Below, one piece after another: positions 19,978-27,699 of a stretch of DNA of 64,000 nt. The DNA lies in NCBI RefSeq assembly GCF_000425545.1, contig NZ_AUDQ01000001.1, forward strand, positions 124,001-188,000, written 5' to 3'. This DNA is from Sporosarcina ureae DSM 2281 (GTDB lineage Bacteria; Bacillota; Bacilli; Bacillales_A; Planococcaceae). Numbering within the stretch: position 1 is the stretch's first letter; every line of letters starts with the position of its first letter. Under the pieces are notes generated by a model that was given only the letters and a program-made list of their open reading frames with translations, was not told where the DNA came from and made no database searches. A program made the position numbers and the translations under genes.

Positions 19978-20270
19978 GAGGCTGGGACATAACTATCTCA
20001 CCCCGTTTCCCTGCACTCCGAAAGGCACGCTTTCCGAGGGGCGTGGCTTGAGCCAAGCGAACAACGAAGGGTTCGCTTGGCCGTATTTCTGTGTACTTTG
20101 CAGAAATTAAGGCACCTGTCCAGGGTCTCAAGACGCACGCTGATCCCTCAGGAGTCGGCCTTTCTCCGTTCCGGTACACTCTGATACTCTAAAAAAACAT
20201 TTACTGATAAGAACAGAAAAAAGCGTAAAGGACTCATTCCCCTTACGTTTTTATGTTCTGTCTCAACCTC
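19978..20270. repeat. Foldback intergenic repeat, copy 2
   Basis: Nearly identical to 1789-2039 at both ends and across the two GC-rich blocks, but longer (293 bp). The middle differs: after GTGGCTTGAGCC copy 2 carries a CCAAGCGAAC/GTTCGCTTGG hairpin plus about 35 more bases, where copy 1 has a shorter CTTCCTTCGCTTCG segment. It lies between convergent MFS and ccpC genes and ends at the ccpC stop codon. Confidence 0.93.
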
Positions 20271-20271
20271 T

Positions 20272-21159
20272 TTATTGACCTTTCCTTAATAACTCCGCAT
20301 ATTCCTGCACGATTTCCACAAACGCCTTTACTTGCTTCAATTCAAATGTAGAACCATATCCGATTAGCCATGTATCGCGTGTCAGCTCAAACTCTTCCTC
20401 GCTATTCAACAACGGGATTAGATTAACTTTCTCATCACCTGACAATGTGATGGAAGGCAGTATAGCATAGCCGATACCTTTTAACGCGAGCTGCTTACAC
20501 ATTTCGATTTGATCGACTATGATTTGGCGACTTGGATTTTGATTGAAATGCTTATTCCACCAGCGCTGGATTTCCATATAATAGTTTGAATCACTTTTGT
20601 ATTGAATAAAGTGGCGATTGGTGTCTTTTAATTCATCAATGGTCGAGATTTCAGAATCCACTAGATACAACTGATCTCGAAATAAGTAGACACGATTACT
20701 TTTCCAATCTGTTTGCCCTCTAACAATACCAATATGCGCTTCCCCTTCATACAAAGCTTTGGAGATTTCTGAACTCCATCCCGTCATTAAAGAAATCTTG
20801 GCATCTGGATAAAGTGCTACATAGTCTTTCAATACTTGAGGCAACCAGGTCTGACCGATTATAGAGGCACAAGCAATCTTCAATGTTCCATGTACTTTAT
20901 CTTCAAGTGAGGCGATCAATTCCATCGTCTCGTCCTTCTTTGCCAATGATTCCCTCGCGTAGCTGATGACGTGTTCACCTGCTGGCGTCGGTTCCAGGCC
21001 TTTTTGTGAACGGATGAACAACTGCATACCCCACTCTTTTTCAATCGTCTGGAGGCGTTGTGACAAAGCAGGCTGGGACAAATGAAGGCGCTCTGATGCT
21101 TTACGCATGTTGCCTTCTTCAGCCAATGCTTTGATAATATCCAGTTCAATGGTTGACAT
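20272..21159 (-). CDS. ccpC: LysR-type regulator CcpC
   Basis: 295 aa: N-terminal winged HTH (MRKASERLHLSQPALSQRLQTIE, residues 18-40) and a periplasmic-binding-like effector domain. Sequence follows B. subtilis CcpC (YkuM) across its length, with IACASIIGQTWLP and YKSDSNYYMEIQRWW. CcpC senses citrate and represses citrate synthase and aconitase. darB, its neighbour in B. subtilis, is nearby. The start overlaps the end of the upstream DHA2 transporter by 14 bases, suggesting cotranscription. Confidence 0.92.
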   Translation of the reverse strand: MSTIELDIIKALAEEGNMRKASERLHLSQPALSQRLQTIEKEWGMQLFIRSQKGLEPTPAGEHVISYARESLAKKDETMELIASLEDKVHGTLKIACASIIGQTWLPQVLKDYVALYPDAKISLMTGWSSEISKALYEGEAHIGIVRGQTDWKSNRVYLFRDQLYLVDSEISTIDELKDTNRHFIQYKSDSNYYMEIQRWWNKHFNQNPSRQIIVDQIEMCKQLALKGIGYAILPSITLSGDEKVNLIPLLNSEEEFELTRDTWLIGYGSTFELKQVKAFVEIVQEYAELLRKGQ

Positions 21160-22627
21160 GATCTGTCACCTTCCCTCGTGGAATTCGTAAAATCAATAAT
21201 AAGCTAATGACTGCAAATAAAGCAATCGTTATGTACACCCAGTGCAATGAGCTGTCTAAACCGCTTTGTAAACTGACTAACTCCTGTGATGTAATCATCG
21301 AGCGACCGTCTTTCGTTAACAATGTATTTACGTGATCAATCGTGTATGGCAATTTTTCTTTCGTAAAATAGGTAATGAGGGCACCGTTTAAAATTGCTCC
21401 AAACACAGAAGCACCAACTGTATTGCCAAAATTCTTCATAAACATATTCGCTGCAGTAGCTGAGCCTCTTTGTACGCGCGGTACAGCCCCTTGAATCGTA
21501 ACAATGAAAGATGTATTGGTCAGCCCCATTCCAACGCCTATGAAGAAGCTAGAAAACCCCGCCCATACTGGTCCTAGTGTTGAGGTCATGAAGACAAACA
21601 TCGTCGTGCCGATTACAAGAGACACACCGCCAGCAAACGATACGAGAAATGGGCCGAAACGTATGAGTAAATGCCCCGCCAATGAGGAAGCTAGAGGCCA
21701 GCCAATCGACATGGCAGTTAATGTGAAACCTGCTATGATGGCTGGTTGTTCCATCACTCCGGATACGTAAGTAGGTAAATAAGAGGAAACTCCTATTAAT
21801 ATTACTCCTGTTGTCAACGATACGAGATTCGCATATAAAATAACGGGGTTTTTCCAGATACTAAATGAGATCAGTGGATCTTTTGCCAGTTTCTCTTGTC
21901 TGAAAAATAGCCAAAATGAAATGCCAGAAAGTATAATCAATGCTATACCGAAAGTTGAAAATCGTCCGAACCCTTGACCTCCCTCTACGAGCCAGATTAA
22001 GAGAGTGGATAATGCAGACGTCAGTAGAAAAGCACCTTTGTAATCGACAGAAGCCTTTTGAGTTTCTTTTGGTTCATGTAAAAAGAAATATATAACACCC
22101 ATTGACAGTAGTCCGAGCGGCACGTTTACCCAAAATATGTATTGCCAGCTCACATACTGTACAATCAATCCACCGATTACAGGACCTGAAACTGCCGATA
22201 CGCCCCACACACTCGACAAATACCCTTGTATCTTCGCACGTTCTTCCGTTGAATAAATATCACCGATAATCGTCGTCGCAATTGGCATAACAGCTCCTGC
22301 TCCCAAGCCTTGTATGAGGCGATAGACTATCAACTGCTCCATTGAGACAGCGAATCCACAAAGTATGGAACCGATCAAAAAAATCGTCACGCCCATAAAA
22401 AAAATTGGCTTTCGTCCAAATAAATCCGCTAGCTTTCCATAAATTAATACCGTCACGGTACTCATTAATAAATAAGATGAGAATATCCAACTATACCGAG
22501 AAAACCCACCTAATTCAGAAGCGATCGTCGGCATTGCAGTAGTAACAATTGTCGCTTCCACTGCCCCTACAAACATAGCGAGCATAACAGCAGCAAGAAC
22601 AAAGGGCCGATTAGTTTCTTTGGGCAC
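21146..22627 (-). CDS. MFS transporter, DHA2 family (14 TM drug exporter)
   Basis: 493 aa with 14 hydrophobic segments. Motif A GKLADLFGRKP between TM2 and TM3, acidic residue in TM1 (GAVEATIVTTAMPTI) and motif C GPVIGGLIV are all typical of EmrB/QacA-type proton-driven exporters. It is inserted between darB and ccpC, neighbours in B. subtilis, and overlaps ccpC, so CcpC may be cotranscribed with it. Confidence 0.9.
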   Translation of the reverse strand: MPKETNRPFVLAAVMLAMFVGAVEATIVTTAMPTIASELGGFSRYSWIFSSYLLMSTVTVLIYGKLADLFGRKPIFFMGVTIFLIGSILCGFAVSMEQLIVYRLIQGLGAGAVMPIATTIIGDIYSTEERAKIQGYLSSVWGVSAVSGPVIGGLIVQYVSWQYIFWVNVPLGLLSMGVIYFFLHEPKETQKASVDYKGAFLLTSALSTLLIWLVEGGQGFGRFSTFGIALIILSGISFWLFFRQEKLAKDPLISFSIWKNPVILYANLVSLTTGVILIGVSSYLPTYVSGVMEQPAIIAGFTLTAMSIGWPLASSLAGHLLIRFGPFLVSFAGGVSLVIGTTMFVFMTSTLGPVWAGFSSFFIGVGMGLTNTSFIVTIQGAVPRVQRGSATAANMFMKNFGNTVGASVFGAILNGALITYFTKEKLPYTIDHVNTLLTKDGRSMITSQELVSLQSGLDSSLHWVYITIALFAVISLLLILRIPRGKVTDHVNH

Positions 22628-22651
22628 AGCTATTTCAACTCCTTCTATTAG

Positions 22652-22676
22652 AAAAAGACTCCTATATCGGAGCCCT
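22652..22676 (-). terminator. Probable terminator of darB
   Basis: GGCTCC/GGAGTC stem with one wobble pair and TTTTTC on the minus strand, about 50 bases after the darB stop and 25 bases before the DHA2 start. Confidence 0.55.
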
Positions 22677-22726
22677 TTACTATTTTACTATAGCACTTGC
22701 TTCACTGCTCTATTACAGTAAGTTTA

Positions 22727-23164
22727 TTAAACGTTATAAATATACTTTTTAAATTCTTTCATAATCACACGTCGCGTAATAATACCGGCAAATGTTCCAT
22801 CTTCTTCAGTGACGCATAAAAACGGATGATTAATCAAAAGATCTACTGCGCGTTGAAAACGGTCCTTCACACGAATCGTCGGTAGATTCGTATCCATAAT
22901 TTCATCTACTTTTATATCTTCTAATCTCTCATATTCAATGCGTTCCATACCTAAAATAGAATCTGTAATCATTCCAATCCCGAGGAGCCCTTTCAAATGA
23001 TACTGATTATCCAGTACAGGGATTGCAGAATAGCCAGTCTTGGTCAAAACAAGCAGTGCATGCTCTGCGTTATTTCCGATTTGCACGTGGGCAACCTTTT
23101 CCGAAGAAATAATTTGATCTATGATGGGCGCAGTAAGAAAATCTTTATTGTTTATAGAAACCAT
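22727..23164 (-). CDS. darB: c-di-AMP-binding CBS protein DarB
   Basis: 145 aa, two CBS domains only. Strong resemblance to B. subtilis DarB (YkuL), notably KVAHVQIGNNAEHALLVLTKTGY and the C-terminal FAGIITRRVIMKEF. Family knowledge: apo-DarB binds the (p)ppGpp synthetase Rel and pyruvate carboxylase; c-di-AMP releases it. ATG at 23164 behind AAGGAGCG. Cytoplasmic. Its presence with KtrC and KtrD gives three c-di-AMP-linked proteins in this window. Confidence 0.92.
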   Translation of the reverse strand: MVSINNKDFLTAPIIDQIISSEKVAHVQIGNNAEHALLVLTKTGYSAIPVLDNQYHLKGLLGIGMITDSILGMERIEYERLEDIKVDEIMDTNLPTIRVKDRFQRAVDLLINHPFLCVTEEDGTFAGIITRRVIMKEFKKYIYNV

Positions 23165-23282
23165 TGGTGATCGCTCCTTCTATTCTTCATCTAAATATAT
23201 TTACCTAAAAGTCCGTTCACTGTTTCAAATCCATCATACCACAAAAAGCCAATTTCCACCTTAAAAGAAAGCGGATTCACAA

Positions 23283-23314
23283 AACAAAAAACCTCTTTCT
23301 TTAATAGAAAGAGG
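23283..23314 (-). terminator. Terminator overlapping the stop of the small membrane protein gene
   Basis: Perfect 9-bp stem CCTCTTTCT/AGAAAGAGG; the minus strand continues with TTTTTTGTTTT. The stop codon at 23301-23303 lies in the loop. Confidence 0.88.
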
Positions 23315-23534
23315 CCCAATAATAAAAAATGATGAAAATGATAAAAACTGAAGCGACAATGATGATCCACAGTAATGGGTTCATTGCATATGGGTGCTCA
23401 GCTGCAATATCGGGTATTTTGTTCTTTTCGTTTAACTGAAATGAACGACTCGTTTTCCTAACTCCAGCTAGTCCGATCCAAAGCATTATAGCTGATACAA
23501 ACACCATAGGCCACAACCAAATATCCCACATCAT
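23301..23534 (-). CDS. Small two-helix membrane protein
   Basis: 77 aa with two hydrophobic segments (about residues 5-24 and 50-72) joined by a basic/polar loop. Start ATG at 23534, directly downstream of AAAGGAGGGAG, rather than the ATG at 23555 that lies before this site. Not recognised; a monocistronic gene with its own terminator. Confidence 0.75.
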   Translation of the reverse strand: MMWDIWLWPMVFVSAIMLWIGLAGVRKTSRSFQLNEKNKIPDIAAEHPYAMNPLLWIIIVASVFIIFIIFYYWASFY

Positions 23535-23715
23535 AACTCCCTCCTTTTCGCTCATACTATATTAAAGAGCATGTGCAATTAGTGAGTAAGTATGCGTATT
23601 TTACACTCAGTGGATTATTCGCAAATAGATGCTTTTAAATTTACTGTACAACAGATTTGCCATTGTGGATTTTTTACACGACAAACATAAAGAAAATTAC
23701 ATAATTTCTTACATT

Positions 23716-24585
23716 TTACTTTATATACTTTTTAATCAGGACTTGTGTTCCTTTTTCCCCATAACCCTTTGAGAGTAAATCTGCATACATGTCATAAGCA
23801 AGATGTAAGCCTGGCAATTTTAGATTCAGTCTTTCTGCTTCCTGTAATGCAATATGTAAATCTTTCACAAAATGTTTTACATAAAATCCTGGTTCATAAT
23901 TCTCGGTAATAATTCGTGGTCCAAGATCAGATAAACTAAAAGAATTTGCTGCACCCGAAGTGACGGATCGTAACATCGTATCCGGATCAAGACCCGATTC
24001 CATAGCGTACGCGATCGCTTCGCATGCCCCTATCATATTTCCAGCGACCGTAATTTGATTGCACATTTTAGCGTGTTGCCCAGCTCCCGCTGTTCCTTGA
24101 TAAACAATTTGTTTACCAAAAACAGATAAAATCGGTAATAACTTTTCAAATACTTCTTTTTTACCTCCACACATAATAGATAGCGTGCCATTTCGAGCTC
24201 CAATATCTCCGCCTGATACAGGCGCATCCAGTGAATCCATTTGTAAAGAAGCTGCTTTTTCTGCAATGGCAATAGCTAGTTCAGGACTAGAAGTAGTCAT
24301 ATCCACTAGGATTTGAGAAGGATGACCGTTTGCCAATATACCTTGATCTGACAAATAAACTTCTTCCACATCGGTTGGCATACCGATCATCGTGAAAATA
24401 ATGTCAGCATGTTCAATAGCTTCAGCTACATTGTTTGCCCATCTTGCTCCTTGTCCTACTAGTGGTTCAGCTTTTGATTTCGTTCTAGTGAATACTGTTA
24501 CCTCATAAGATGCGTTAATCAAATGCTTGACAATACTCGAACCCATGACACCTGTTCCAATAAATGCAATCTTTTCTTTTTGCAT
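23716..24585 (-). CDS. 3-hydroxyisobutyrate dehydrogenase family oxidoreductase
   Basis: 289 aa. N-terminal Rossmann motif GTGVMGSSI, substrate signature DAPVSGGDIGARNG, catalytic Lys region (GAGQHAKMCNQ). NAD(P)-dependent beta-hydroxyacid dehydrogenase; length and sequence resemble B. subtilis YkwC. Exact substrate (hydroxyisobutyrate, tartronate semialdehyde or other) is unclear. ATG at 24585 after GAGGAGTG. Confidence 0.9.
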   Translation of the reverse strand: MQKEKIAFIGTGVMGSSIVKHLINASYEVTVFTRTKSKAEPLVGQGARWANNVAEAIEHADIIFTMIGMPTDVEEVYLSDQGILANGHPSQILVDMTTSSPELAIAIAEKAASLQMDSLDAPVSGGDIGARNGTLSIMCGGKKEVFEKLLPILSVFGKQIVYQGTAGAGQHAKMCNQITVAGNMIGACEAIAYAMESGLDPDTMLRSVTSGAANSFSLSDLGPRIITENYEPGFYVKHFVKDLHIALQEAERLNLKLPGLHLAYDMYADLLSKGYGEKGTQVLIKKYIK

Positions 24586-24651
24586 ATTTTCACTCCTCAA
24601 TATGTAAGATTAATCCTATCGTACAGAAGTTCAAATATTTTTACAATAAAA

Positions 24652-24683
24652 CAAAAAAAGAGGACCAATACAAGATTGGTCCA
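24652..24683 (-). terminator. Terminator of the Spo0E-like gene
   Basis: GGACCAAT/ATTGGTCC perfect stem, 5-base loop, followed on the minus strand by TCTTTTTTTGTTTT. Confidence 0.88.
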
Positions 24684-24768
24684 CAAAAGGGGGAAATGAG
24701 AATGTTGCTGTGTTCTTTTATAGTGTTCCCACATTTATTATGAGTTAAACATTCATTTTTGCGTAAAT

Positions 24769-24945
24769 TCAAGGCAGTTGTATTTCTTTTTCATCATTGA
24801 ATTCATTAATTAATACATCCAATTTACGACTAAGTTCAATGGTATTTTCGGCGTCCATACCATATTTTTCTGCAGCCTGAATTAATTGTTCTCTAACTCG
24901 TTCTATTTCAAGTTTACAATTATGCACTACTTGCACACCTTTCAT
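24769..24945 (-). CDS. Spo0E-like sporulation regulatory protein (aspartyl-phosphate phosphatase family)
   Basis: 58-aa protein with the family pattern: N-terminal helix IERVREQLIQAAEKYG, a linker, then the SxxLD signature (SRKLDVLIN). Spo0E-family members dephosphorylate Spo0A~P and delay sporulation. ATG at 24945 has a weak ribosome site; a GTG at 24927 (AAAGGTG, 8 bases) would give 52 aa and is equally possible. A Spo0A box lies upstream and a terminator downstream. Confidence 0.85.
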   Translation of the reverse strand: MKGVQVVHNCKLEIERVREQLIQAAEKYGMDAENTIELSRKLDVLINEFNDEKEIQLP

Positions 24946-25013
24946 CTGTAAATACTCTACTCTTTAATATACCAACAACTCAATATTATTAAACCGAAAT
25001 AATATCGATAATT

Positions 25014-25020
25014 TTCGACA
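25014..25020 (-). promoter_or_regulatory. Spo0A box upstream of the Spo0E-like gene
   Basis: On the minus strand TTTTGTCGAAAAT contains a perfect TGTCGAA core, the Spo0A-binding heptamer, about 70 bases upstream of the Spo0E-like start. A single heptamer can occur by chance, so the assignment rests on the context. Confidence 0.45.
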
Positions 25021-25174
25021 AAATATATGGATGTATGGATTTATATATTTCTATGTTTTTTTAAGATAAGACTTTACGTTTTGGAGAATATAAGGCAAAC
25101 TATAAAGGAATTCCCAATAGTACAGTTTCATTTCTTTGCTTAGCATAATAATGATTGAAGAAAGGGTGGTTAGA

Positions 25175-25366
25175 ATGATGATTGCAGAAATTGGTGATAT
25201 TATTGAATTCAAAGAAGGCTTACAAGGAATTGTAGAAAAAGTGAACGAAAACTCTGTAATTGTAGACTTAACGTATATGGAAGACTTCGATGAATCGGTC
25301 ATGCAGGAAAAAACAGTAATCAACCATAAACGTTATATTATCTTAAACAACAGTAAACAAGATTGA
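25175..25366 (+). CDS. DUF2187 family protein (YkvS-like)
   Basis: 63 aa small beta-rich protein, MMIAEIGDIIEF then GLQGIVEKVNENSVIVDLTYM, typical of DUF2187 (KOW-like small domain). Role unknown. ATG at 25175 follows AAAGGGTGG; the frame upstream to 25136 lacks a site. Confidence 0.82.
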   Translation: MMIAEIGDIIEFKEGLQGIVEKVNENSVIVDLTYMEDFDESVMQEKTVINHKRYIILNNSKQD

Positions 25367-25426
25367 AACCTTCTTCGCTGTGATCCGTCCAATAAATTAG
25401 AATAGTATATGAAGGAGTGGTACCAA

Positions 25427-26074
25427 ATGAACAACAAATGGCGTATTATTTTCACTTCACTAACCGCCTCTATCATGCTTGCAGCGTGCGGAACATCTGA
25501 TGCGGACCCAGAAAAAGATACAACAGGTAATGCTATAGAAGAACCTGCTGCTCCTGAAACAGATGCAGAAGAAAACACTTCTTCCGAAAATGAAACAGAA
25601 ATCGAAACAGACACTGAAGTAGAAGCAAGCGAAGATGTAATGAAAGATGCTGTAGAAACAACAAGTGATGAACAGGATTACTCCATGATGGTGCTCCCTG
25701 GGTATACACTTACAAGTGAAGAACCGGGCAGAGACAGTCTATACCTAGAAGAAGATAGTGAAATGTTCATGCGAATCGAAACTATGCCTAAAGATGAAGA
25801 ATCGTATACTTTCGATGAACTCTATGAAAATATGGGAGAGTTATTGACGGCTTCCAGTGACGGTGAAACACCTATCGAGATTACAGATGAAACAGATCTT
25901 CCACAAGCTGATGATATCAAGTCTGTTAAAGGTGCAGTAGTAGATTCTACAGAAGGTTATTTCACAGGCTATGTCATTGAACGGGAAGACAAGTTAATTC
26001 GCGTAACCATTTACGCTAAAGAAAATAACGAACATATGGAAGAATTCAAAGACATGGCAGCTACCATCAAGTAA
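25427..26074 (+). CDS. Acidic lipoprotein of unknown function
   Basis: 215 aa; signal peptide with lipobox MLAAC (Cys near residue 20), then a strongly acidic Glu/Thr-rich linker of about 60 residues and a folded C-terminal part starting near SMMVLPGYTLTSEEPG. The linker looks like a spacer across the cell wall. ATG at 25427 after AAGGAGTGG. Monocistronic with its own terminator. Confidence 0.85.
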   Translation: MNNKWRIIFTSLTASIMLAACGTSDADPEKDTTGNAIEEPAAPETDAEENTSSENETEIETDTEVEASEDVMKDAVETTSDEQDYSMMVLPGYTLTSEEPGRDSLYLEEDSEMFMRIETMPKDEESYTFDELYENMGELLTASSDGETPIEITDETDLPQADDIKSVKGAVVDSTEGYFTGYVIEREDKLIRVTIYAKENNEHMEEFKDMAATIK

Positions 26075-26087
26075 TGTTGCCAATGTG

Positions 26088-26119
26088 AAAAAGGCCGATC
26101 CTTTGGATCGGCCTTTTTC
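26088..26119. terminator. Bidirectional terminator
   Basis: AAAAAGGCCGATCC/GGATCGGCCTTTTT near-perfect palindrome with a 3-base loop between the convergent lipoprotein and kinase genes. Confidence 0.92.
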
Positions 26120-26140
26120 TATTTGAACCTTTGGTCATTT

Positions 26141-27517
26141 CTATAACATTACAGGAATTAGAGGAAATGATAAATGAAAAACCGTTCCTTTACCAATTTC
26201 ACTAGTAACGGATATGGATCCTCCATGTTCTTGAACGGTTTTCTTAACAAATGGAAGTCCTAAACCAGTACCTCCTGGTTTATCTGTCACAAATGGCAAG
26301 AAAATAGTTTCAAGCATTTCTTCCCCCATTCCAGCTCCTGTATCGGATATAAAAATATCCACATTTTGCTGATTCCCTTCACTTATCATGATAGACAATG
26401 TATCATTTGCTTTCATAGCTTCCATTGCATTCTTAAGAAGATTTATAAATACTTGTTTAATACGGTTCGGATTTGCTTGAATTAGTAAAGATCCCTTAGC
26501 ATTGAATTCATTCACTAAGTGAATTTGATCCAACAATGCTTTAGGTCGAAGCAATATAAGTACTTCTTCTACTAAAACGGATAACGAAAATATAGTAATT
26601 TCATCTACAGCCGGTTTTAATAGAACTAACATTTCATTCAATATCTCGTTCATGCGTTTGACTTCGTCTTGAATAACTTTTACATACATTTGTGCGTTAC
26701 CCGTTACTTCGTGTTCCAATAGTTGGAGAAACCCTTGTAATGTCGTCATCGGATTACGTACTTCATGTGCAATGCTTGCGGCAATTTCCCCAGTCGTGCA
26801 TAATTGGTCGGAGTGCGCTAGTTGCTCAAATAGACGTTCCTGTTCAGTAATATCTACAATTCGTAAGATAAACATTTGTGTTTTACAGTCCAATGTCAAA
26901 CTAACATCTTGATAACGTTGTATTCCTTTAGATGTGTAAGACATTTTCACTGTCGAAGATTCTTGTGTTAGTGCTTTTAAGATATATTCTTCAAAAGTAA
27001 ATGGAGAGGTTGGGACCATTAAATAAAAAAGGTCTTGTAGATGTATAAGTTCACTGGAAGTTTGGTCAGGAAATATTTCCAAGAATAAATCATTCGTCGA
27101 AATAATATAACCCGATTCATTCACTAGCGCCATTGGCATAGTCGCCTTTAAATAAGCACTTTCATATAATTGATTCAATTTATAGCTTTGTTCACCAATT
27201 TTTATTGTTAAAATCGCCCTACCGCTATATTGCTGGTATATAATATAACAAGGTTCACTTTTTTTATTCGGCACTTCTAGATGACCAATCAATACATTTT
27301 GATCGGCTATCGTTTCTGTTTTCAACAGAAGCAACCGTTTCTTTATTTGTTCCAACAAACTTTGATCAAATATTTCAGATATATGATGTGGGATAAAGTC
27401 TTTAGGCATTAGTAATTTAACAGCTTCTGTCATATCAAGTATATCGCCATCTTCATCTAAAACGATTTTAAAAAGTGAACTTTCTAGATAACGATTGATA
27501 TTTAATGTTTTCAACAC
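26141..27517 (-). CDS. Soluble PAS sensor histidine kinase, sporulation-kinase type
   Basis: 458 aa without membrane segments. N-terminal sensory region with two PAS-like parts (about 15-110 and 120-225), HisKA with the phospho-acceptor in IAHEVRNPMTTLQGF (about residue 250), and HATPase_c with N box NRIKQVFINLLKNAMEAM, G1 DTGAGMG and G2 GGTGLGLPFV. H-box and architecture resemble the Kin family feeding the Spo0F phosphorelay; no response regulator gene is adjacent, as expected for an orphan Kin. Target is inferred. Confidence 0.88.
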   Translation of the reverse strand: MLKTLNINRYLESSLFKIVLDEDGDILDMTEAVKLLMPKDFIPHHISEIFDQSLLEQIKKRLLLLKTETIADQNVLIGHLEVPNKKSEPCYIIYQQYSGRAILTIKIGEQSYKLNQLYESAYLKATMPMALVNESGYIISTNDLFLEIFPDQTSSELIHLQDLFYLMVPTSPFTFEEYILKALTQESSTVKMSYTSKGIQRYQDVSLTLDCKTQMFILRIVDITEQERLFEQLAHSDQLCTTGEIAASIAHEVRNPMTTLQGFLQLLEHEVTGNAQMYVKVIQDEVKRMNEILNEMLVLLKPAVDEITIFSLSVLVEEVLILLRPKALLDQIHLVNEFNAKGSLLIQANPNRIKQVFINLLKNAMEAMKANDTLSIMISEGNQQNVDIFISDTGAGMGEEMLETIFLPFVTDKPGGTGLGLPFVKKTVQEHGGSISVTSEIGKGTVFHLSFPLIPVML

Positions 27518-27699
27518 TGTAGCAGTACCCCCTTAACTCAATTGCACCTATCCATTATGGACCTGTAACACATTTTCAATTTTGGAAATAAATTCTGAAT
27601 GCTTCTTATTATGCCATACTGACGCTCCTGTTCACATAGGACTATAGTCTATTTTGTCTTTTCAAATACTTATTTTAACTTAAGATTAGGAGTTTTACT

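Noticed and set aside
19904..20179. 91-codon minus-strand frame across repeat copy 2
   Set aside because: It is made by the repeat sequence itself; copy 1 does not keep the frame.
24684..24768. Possible short reading frame after the AAAGGGGGAAATGAG sequence at 24686
   Set aside because: Only about a dozen codons with no support; a loosely similar purine-rich stretch occurs at 63290, probably by composition.
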